Below are positions 58,614-64,000 of a stretch of DNA of 64,000 nt, in pieces. The DNA comes from Sphingomonas_D zeicaulis (GTDB lineage: Bacteria > Pseudomonadota > Alphaproteobacteria > Sphingomonadales > Sphingomonadaceae). The position numbers and the translations under genes were made by a program. Under the pieces are notes generated by a model that was given only the letters and a program-made list of their open reading frames with translations, made no database searches and was not told the DNA's origin. The stretch is from positions 682,001-746,000 of the forward strand of contig NZ_JBNPXQ010000001.1 in the NCBI RefSeq assembly GCF_050433225.1, in the 5' to 3' direction. Within the stretch, counting starts at the first letter, position 1. Each line of letters starts with the position of its first letter.

Positions 58614-60845
58614 TTAAAACGCGGCGCGCAATGTCACCTGGAACAGCGGGCCGGACTTCTCGCGTTCGATCTCATATTCGTCGAGTTCGCCCGCGGCGCG
58701 GTTGGCGAGGATCTCGTCGAGCGAATCCCCGTCATATTTGCGGAAGTCTTCCTTCTTCTGGCGGTCGAGCAGGTTCTGCACCGATCCGCGCAGCACGAAA
58801 TTCTTGCCGATGCGCTTTTCGACGAACAATTCGAGGTCGGGATCGTATCGCAGGTCGATCGTCTCGTCGAAATTATACTCGCGCGCCTTGCTGCGGCCGG
58901 AAATGGTGGCGCCGAAGCTGGCGTCGATCGTCCGGACCGTCTGGATGAAGCCCAGATTGTAGACGTGGTGCGGCTGGTTGTTGAAGCGTCGCTTCTCGCC
59001 CGTGAACGGGTCGGTCGTTTCGCTGTCGAGATAGGTGTAGTTCGCGAACAGGCCGGTATCGGGCAGGCCGAAGACGGTCAGCGGCGCGGAGAAATCGATC
59101 TCCATGCCCCAGGTCTGGCCATCGCCGATGTTGCGCGGCGTATAGACATTGCCGCCCATATCGCTGTCGGCGATCCGCACCAGCTCGGTCAGATCCTTGA
59201 TGTCGCGGTAGAAGAAGTTGATGCCGACGATGCCGCTCATCCCCAGCCGGCGCTCATAGCCGACGTCGACACCCCAGGCGCGTTCGTTCTTGAGTGCGGG
59301 ATTGCCGATCGTCACATCCTCGTCGCCCGGGCTTTCCTCTTCCTCGAAGGGCGAAAGCAGGCCGTAGTTCGGGCGGCGGACGGTGCGCGCGATCGAGGCG
59401 CGGAATTGGTCGCGCGCCGTCGGTGCGTAGCGGAGGTGCAGCGACGGGTTGAGCGTCTCCGTGTCGTAGGACGCGTCGTCGATATCCTCGCCGGTCACGT
59501 CGCGGCGGGTGACCTCGTAACGCAGGCCGGCATCGATGCTGAACGTCTTGCTCGGCTCATAGGTCAGCCGCACATAGGGGTCGTAGCGATCTTCCTTGAT
59601 CTTGAACTCGCCGGCCAGAAAGTCGCCATCGTTCAGGCCGTTGCGCTCCTTGTGAAGCAGATCGACGCCCGCCTTCACCTTCAGCGGCGAATCCTTGCCG
59701 AAGGCGAGGCTGATCGTACCGGTATATTCATCGTCCTTGATGTTGAGCGTCTCTTCCTCGTCGAGTTCGAGGTCGGTCAGATCGTCCTCATTCTCGCCGA
59801 CGAACACGGTCGAGGTCGAATCCTCGCGGAAGCCGGCCCAGCCCGCGGCCAGCCCGAGTTCGACGCCACCCAGCGGTACGATCGCATCCATGCCGAGCGA
59901 GTAGGTCTGCTGGTTGATCTCCTCATGCTGGACCTCGATGCCATCGAACTCCAGATCCTCGCCGGCGAGCGTCAGCGAGGTCTCGTCCTCGTCGCGATCG
60001 GTGTCGACGAAGAAGCCCGAGAAGCGGATGCGGCCGTCATCGCCGAAGCGGTGCGTCAGTTCCAGGTTGCCCGAAAGGTCGCTGCCGTCGCGGGTATCGT
60101 CCTGCAGTTCGGTATCGTCGAACTCGGGATCGTCATTGTAGGGCGCGCCGGTCGTCGGCGTGTCGCCGAAGCGGTAGGAGACCTTCTTCTTCGGGTTGCG
60201 GCGCTCCTGATAGTTCAGGCCGGCCCAGATCGTGGTGTCCTCACCGATGTTGGTCGCATAGGCGATGGCGCCCGAGGGGCGGACCTTGCCATCCTCGTTG
60301 ATCAGCGCGCCGACCTTGGCGAAGCCGCCCTCGAAACTGACCGATTCCTTGGTGATGATGTTGAGCGTGCCGGCGATGCCCTCGCTCGGCTGGTCGGCCC
60401 GGGGGGCGCGGACGATCTCGATGCGCTCGACCAGTTCGGCTGGGATGCGGTCGACGAAGAAGCTGCGATCCGCCTCGCCGCCGGGCGCGCGGCGGCCGTT
60501 GATCAGCACCTGGGTGAAGCCCGGCGGCAGGCCGCGCATCTGGACGCCGTCATATTCCAGCACGTCGGACGTGAAGGTCACGCCCGGCACGCGCTTCAGC
60601 ATCTCGCCCACCGAAACCGGCTCGAAGCGCTGGAAATATTCGAGGTCGTAGGAGAGCACCGGGTTGACGTCGTCGGTGCGGTTGCGGAAGCTGATCTGGC
60701 CATTGACGATGATGTCGGTGGCGCGGACCGGATCGGCCTCCTCCTGCGGCGTCTCCGCATCGGTCGGCAATTCCTGCGCGACGGCGGGCATGGCGAAGAT
60801 GAGCGGCAGCGCAACGCCGCCAAGCAGCAGCAGTTTCTTGGTCAC
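58614..60845 (-). CDS. TonB-dependent receptor paired with the phytase
   Basis: The 743-residue receptor has a signal peptide (about 1-23), a plug domain (RATDIIVNGQISFRNRTDDVNPVLSYDLEYFQRF, then VGEMLKRVPGVTF and LNGRR-like VLINGRRAPGG) and a long barrel ending FQVTLRAAF. The start is a GTG (60845) with AAGGGGA at proper spacing and a normal signal sequence; the ATG at 60938 would add 31 odd residues and overlap the phytase start. It is divergent from the phytase lipoprotein gene with 93 bases between, so phytate or its breakdown products are the likely ligand. Confidence 0.9.
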   Translation of the reverse strand: MTKKLLLLGGVALPLIFAMPAVAQELPTDAETPQEEADPVRATDIIVNGQISFRNRTDDVNPVLSYDLEYFQRFEPVSVGEMLKRVPGVTFTSDVLEYDGVQMRGLPPGFTQVLINGRRAPGGEADRSFFVDRIPAELVERIEIVRAPRADQPSEGIAGTLNIITKESVSFEGGFAKVGALINEDGKVRPSGAIAYATNIGEDTTIWAGLNYQERRNPKKKVSYRFGDTPTTGAPYNDDPEFDDTELQDDTRDGSDLSGNLELTHRFGDDGRIRFSGFFVDTDRDEDETSLTLAGEDLEFDGIEVQHEEINQQTYSLGMDAIVPLGGVELGLAAGWAGFREDSTSTVFVGENEDDLTDLELDEEETLNIKDDEYTGTISLAFGKDSPLKVKAGVDLLHKERNGLNDGDFLAGEFKIKEDRYDPYVRLTYEPSKTFSIDAGLRYEVTRRDVTGEDIDDASYDTETLNPSLHLRYAPTARDQFRASIARTVRRPNYGLLSPFEEEESPGDEDVTIGNPALKNERAWGVDVGYERRLGMSGIVGINFFYRDIKDLTELVRIADSDMGGNVYTPRNIGDGQTWGMEIDFSAPLTVFGLPDTGLFANYTYLDSETTDPFTGEKRRFNNQPHHVYNLGFIQTVRTIDASFGATISGRSKAREYNFDETIDLRYDPDLELFVEKRIGKNFVLRGSVQNLLDRQKKEDFRKYDGDSLDEILANRAAGELDEYEIEREKSGPLFQVTLRAAF

Positions 60846-60938
60846 AGAATTCCCCTTTTTCCGGCAAGACACCGAAATTGACCGCCGCGGTTTGCGATGT
60901 ATGAGCGGCGCGATTGAGCGGGCCAGTGGAGAATTCAC

Positions 60939-62060
60939 GTGACGCAGACCCTACAGTTTTGTTTCAAATCGGTGACCACTGCGTTGCTTCTTTGCACCGT
61001 GGCGGCCTGTGGCGGCGGCGAAACGGCTGACAACACAGTGTCCAACATTGGGAACATGTCGGAGTCTGAGCCTGCGGCGACGCCCGCGCCGATCGTTACG
61101 GCCGAGGTCACCGCGCGCGGCGAGACCGATGTCGTCGGCACCGCTAACGCCGATGCGGCGGATGATCCCGCGGTCTGGCGCAACCCCGCCGACCCCGCGA
61201 AGAGCCTGATCGTCGCTACCGACAAGAAGGCCGGCCTCTATGTCTATGGACTGGACGGTAAGACGCGGTCCTTCATCAAGACCGGCCGGGTCAACAATGT
61301 TGATCTGCGCGCCGATGTGCCGATCGGCGGCACCAACGCTGTTCTCGTGGTGGCGAGCGACCGCAGCGACGAGGCCAACGCGAAGATCGCGCTGTTCCGG
61401 CTCGACACCGCGACCGCGAAGTTGACCGCGCTGGGCACGGTGCCGTCGATCGAGGGGGAGGCCTATGGCATGTGCCTCTATCGCGACGCTGGCGCTCTTT
61501 ATGCCTTCATGGTCACCAAGGAAGGTGGCATCGGCCAGGTTGCGCTCGATCTCGCCGGCGCCAAGCCCACCGGCCGGCTGGTCCGCCGCCTGAAGGTGGG
61601 CAGCCAGGCCGAAGGCTGCGTCGTCGACGAACGCACCCAGCGCCTTTATGTCGCCGAGGAGGATGTCGGCATCTGGCGCTTCGATTCGCGGCCGACAGGG
61701 GCGGCGGAAGCGGTGTCGATCGCCAAAGTCGACAAGCAGCGTCTGTTCGACGATGTCGAGGGACTGGCGATCGCGAGCGACGGTGCCAATGGCGGCTATC
61801 TTGTCGTCTCCAGCCAGGGCGACAATGCCTACGCGCTTTATCGGCTGGCCGATGATTCCTATGTCGGCCGATTCCGCATCGCCAAGGGCAAGCTGGGATC
61901 GACCGAGGAGACCGACGGCATCGAGGTGATCGCCGGCGACTTCGGCCCCGATTTCCCCGGCGGCATCATGATCGCGCAGGATGGCGAGAACGCGCCGGCG
62001 GCGCAGAACTTCAAGCTCGTCGCGTGGGACGATGTGTTGAAGACGTTGAAGCTGAAGTGA
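60939..62060 (+). CDS. Beta-propeller phytase, lipoprotein
   Basis: The 373-residue protein has a lipoprotein signal (LLLCTVAACGGG, lipid-modified Cys24) and a Ser/Pro/Ala linker. A six-bladed beta-propeller phytase domain follows, with the family hallmarks ADDPAVWRNPADPAKSLIVATDKKAGLYVYGLDG, GRVNNVDLRADVP, IEGEAYGMCLYR, QAEGCVVDERTQRLYVAEEDVGIWRF and a late TDGIEVIAG. BPP enzymes release phosphate from phytate using calcium. The start is GTG with GGAGA upstream. The location is the outer membrane or periplasm, next to the TonB receptor gene. Confidence 0.95.
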   Translation: MTQTLQFCFKSVTTALLLCTVAACGGGETADNTVSNIGNMSESEPAATPAPIVTAEVTARGETDVVGTANADAADDPAVWRNPADPAKSLIVATDKKAGLYVYGLDGKTRSFIKTGRVNNVDLRADVPIGGTNAVLVVASDRSDEANAKIALFRLDTATAKLTALGTVPSIEGEAYGMCLYRDAGALYAFMVTKEGGIGQVALDLAGAKPTGRLVRRLKVGSQAEGCVVDERTQRLYVAEEDVGIWRFDSRPTGAAEAVSIAKVDKQRLFDDVEGLAIASDGANGGYLVVSSQGDNAYALYRLADDSYVGRFRIAKGKLGSTEETDGIEVIAGDFGPDFPGGIMIAQDGENAPAAQNFKLVAWDDVLKTLKLK

Positions 62061-62069
62061 AGCCAAAGG

Positions 62070-62790
62070 GCGGGGGCGCGCAGCCTCCGCCCGCTAGCGC
62101 TGCCGCGCCGACCGCAGCGCAGGCGACCGAGACGACGAGCGCAGGCACTGCAACCGTCGCGATCGGGGTGAGCAGGCGTCCGCCCACCGCGACCAGCACC
62201 AGCGCATGATGGATCGCCCACCATGGGCAGCAGCGCGACGCAGGGGATGGCGAGCAACGCGCCGCCACCCATCATGATCGGCTGCGCGGCAAGGCCGAGG
62301 CGCGCGCGCAGCACGCGATCGAGGAAGCCGGCAATGGGCAGGCAGCCGATGCTGGTGATCAAGGTGACGATTCCCAGCGCATGGCCGATGTCGCGCATGC
62401 CGGCGTGGAAGCGACGCTCGAGCGCCAGTGCGATCAACGGATTGAGCGCCTGCACCGCGATCATCAGGCAACCGGCGATGCCCACGAACAGGCCGATCGC
62501 CTGCCAGCGCTCACGCAGGAAGACGGGCAGCGAGCCCGCCGTTTCGGCCTCGGCCGCGGCAATCCGGCGAAGGCGAGCAGCAGCATCGCCTTGCGCCATG
62601 GCGCCATCGCGAAAGGCAGGCCGGCATCGGCGGCTTGAACGATCCCGTCGCCGAAATAGTAGCCGGCGCTGGCGCCCGCCGCCATCAGCGCGGCGAAGCA
62701 GAGGTTGGAAGCGACGCGGTGGCGCTCGGGCGCGAGATCGGGGAACAGCGAATAGACGCGTACGCAATCAAATAAGCACGTCAGCGGCTC
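62070..62790 (-). pseudogene. Frameshifted MFS transporter remnant
   Basis: Three minus-strand segments in different frames together read as the middle and end of an MFS permease. The first is VYSLFPDLAPERHRVASNLCFAALM through WRKAMLLLAFAGL (about 62790-62570). The second is GSLPVFLRERWQAIGLFVGIAGCLMI through GGGALLAIPCVALLPMVGD (about 62565-62215). The third is ALVLVAVGGRLLTPIATVAVPALVV through GAAALAGG (about 62210-62080). Frame changes near 62565 and 62215 and missing 5' and 3' parts show it is no longer functional. It fills the 840-base gap between the phytase and the truncated receptor. Confidence 0.75.
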
Positions 62791-62900
62791 AGCTCTGCAC
62801 TGACGGCGTTCGTTCAGCAGCAGGCAGGTCAGCACGACGGCGTTGCGGTATCGCGACGTCCTTAGGTCTTTGGGCGAGCGCCCGGCATGGCTCGTCGTCC

Positions 62901-64000
62901 TTAGAAGTCGATCGAGGCGGAGACCTTGTAGGTGCGCGGCATGCCTTGTAGCAGCGCGCTGCCGAACGACCCGAAGGCGGACGACCAGTAGCGCTTGTCG
63001 GCGACATTATCGACGTTGAAGCGCAGGGTCAGCGGGTTCTCTGCGATCGGTACGACGTAGCGCGCGCCGAGGTCGAAGCGGGTCCAGGCGGGAATTTCCA
63101 GCGTATTCGCCGGGTTCACCATCTGCTCGCCGGTGCGCACGACGCGGCCGGTCACGGTGGCGCCGAGGAGGAAAGGCAGATCCCATTCGACATTCGCGTT
63201 GGCAAGATATTCGGGCACGCCGATCGCATCATTGCCTTCATTGAGGCCGTTCAACGTGCGGCGCAGCTTGGCATCGTTGATCGATCCGCCGGCAATGATC
63301 CGCAGGCCTTCCACCGGCTCACCGTCCACGCTGAACTCGATGCCGCGGTTGCGCTGCTGGCCGAAGATACCGAAGGTCACCGCGTCCGGATTGCCGGGGA
63401 TCGGCGTCGACACGCTGTAGGCGCTCGGCCGTTCGGTCTGGAAGGCGGCCAGCGACATGTTGAAGCGGCCCAGGCTCAGCTTGCCGCCGACCTCATATTG
63501 CTTCGACTTGAAGGGCGGAAACGCCTCGCCGGGATTGGTAATGTTGGCACCGTTGGGCGCGGTATCGCCCTGGACGAGCGCCTCGATCCGGTTGGCGAAG
63601 ATTGAGAGCCCTTCCATCGGTTTCACCACCACGCCGACCACCGGTGTGACCGCATCCTCATCATAGCGGCTTTCGAAGGCGCCGGTGGCGTAGGCGTAGC
63701 GCGTGACCTTGATCGTCTGCAGGCGCAGGCCGGCGGTGACGAGGATGCGATCGTCGAGGAAGCCGATCGTGTCGGAGGCGAAGGCGCTGGCCAGCCGGTT
63801 GCGCTGGATGGGGAAGGGGGCGTCCAGATCGCCGCCGGCGAAGGAACGGGCCGGGAAGGCCATCTGCGGCGTATCGTAGAGGTTGGTCGCGAAGCCCGTG
63901 CGGAAGTCATAGGCGTTGCGGTTGACCTGCCAGATATAGGATCCGCCGAAGTTGAACTCGTTGGTGATCCCGCCGGCTTCCAGCTTCACCCGCAGGCCCG
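62901..64000 (-). CDS. TonB-dependent siderophore receptor, cut by the right edge
   Basis: The C-terminal about 366 residues of a ferric-siderophore receptor of the FhuA/FhuE type are visible. Barrel strands include RILVTAGLRLQTIKVTRYAYA, SIFANRIEALVQGDTAPNGANITNPGEAFPPFKSKQYEVGGKL, FGQQRNRGIEFSVDGEPVEGLRIIAGGSINDAK, NVDNVADKRYWSS and the terminal RTYKVSASIDF. The ANRIEAL-type and RNRGIEF-type elements are characteristic of siderophore receptors. The plug domain and signal peptide lie outside the window. Confidence 0.9.
   Translation of the reverse strand, partial: GLRVKLEAGGITNEFNFGGSYIWQVNRNAYDFRTGFATNLYDTPQMAFPARSFAGGDLDAPFPIQRNRLASAFASDTIGFLDDRILVTAGLRLQTIKVTRYAYATGAFESRYDEDAVTPVVGVVVKPMEGLSIFANRIEALVQGDTAPNGANITNPGEAFPPFKSKQYEVGGKLSLGRFNMSLAAFQTERPSAYSVSTPIPGNPDAVTFGIFGQQRNRGIEFSVDGEPVEGLRIIAGGSINDAKLRRTLNGLNEGNDAIGVPEYLANANVEWDLPFLLGATVTGRVVRTGEQMVNPANTLEIPAWTRFDLGARYVVPIAENPLTLRFNVDNVADKRYWSSAFGSFGSALLQGMPRTYKVSASIDF

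Noticed and set aside
58965..60881. 638-codon open frame opposite the TonB receptor
   Set aside because: Shadow of the receptor gene with repetitive Ala/Val/Ile-Asp composition; no domain recognised.

Overview
The window looks like chromosomal DNA of a high-GC alphaproteobacterium, most probably a sphingomonad (Sphingomonadaceae). The reasons are the several large TonB-dependent receptors, dense catabolic operons with 1-8 nt gene overlaps, a beta-propeller phytase next to a TonB receptor, a topoisomerase IB/MscS pair, and uniformly GC-rich third codon positions. I saw no IS element, prophage, CRISPR array, tRNA or rRNA gene. Identities come from recognising motifs and remembered family sequences, because no search could be run.

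Layout. (1) 1-9361 is mostly general cell functions: a gene entering from the left edge behind a small leader ORF, a lipoprotein, a PP2C phosphatase, a double-FHA ABC exporter, a DUF2147 protein, a PNPOx-like protein, an MscS channel, topoisomerase IB and a PfpI/DJ-1 protein. (2) 9306-10319 holds a small HTH-like protein divergent from an S24 (CI/LexA-like) repressor, with palindromic operator candidates between them. (3) 10347-13946 holds a fused M16 peptidase and a DUF2721 membrane protein. (4) 13951-23450 is an accessory catabolic block: a TonB receptor, sulfatase and MFS operon, an Old-Yellow-Enzyme/SDR pair, an EthD/SnoaL pair, and a DhlA-type haloalkane dehalogenase. (5) 23686-31018 holds a thioesterase, metE with its cobalamin riboswitch and a palindromic upstream site, a CPA1 antiporter, and a LysR regulator divergent from a secreted alpha/beta hydrolase.

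(6) 31088-46674 is the centrepiece: eighteen minus-strand genes, almost all overlapping or a few bases apart, that read as one operon for steroid catabolism. In order of transcription they are an HsaC/TesB-type ring-cleavage dioxygenase, IpdA, IpdB, a DUF35 protein with a thiolase-like partner, IpdC, EchA20, two acyl-CoA dehydrogenases, FadA6, a PaaY-like hexapeptide protein, an SDR, a third acyl-CoA dehydrogenase, IpdF, a MaoC hydratase, ketosteroid isomerase, a second thiolase and a final SDR. This set corresponds to the mycobacterial KstR2-type pathway that degrades steroid rings C and D (HIP, the methylhexahydroindanedione propionate) to central metabolites. (7) 46911-55098 is a divergent plus-strand operon: alcohol dehydrogenase, PAPS sulfotransferase, DUF1214 protein, SDR, VOC protein, TIM-barrel isomerase, Gfo/Idh/MocA dehydrogenase and a FadD3-like HIP-CoA ligase. 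The ligase starts the ring C/D pathway, so the two operons probably work together. The other seven genes have no assigned place in known steroid pathways and are the best candidates for something new.

(8) 55190-64000 returns to general functions: a VUT/queuosine-precursor transporter, argB, a thioesterase with a palindrome at its start codon, a secreted methyltransferase-like protein, a small membrane protein, a TonB receptor divergent from a phytase lipoprotein, a frameshifted MFS pseudogene, and a TonB siderophore receptor cut by the right edge. Genes for opening rings A and B (kstD, kshAB, hsaAB, hsaD) are not in the window, and no KstR/KstR2-like TetR regulator is present.
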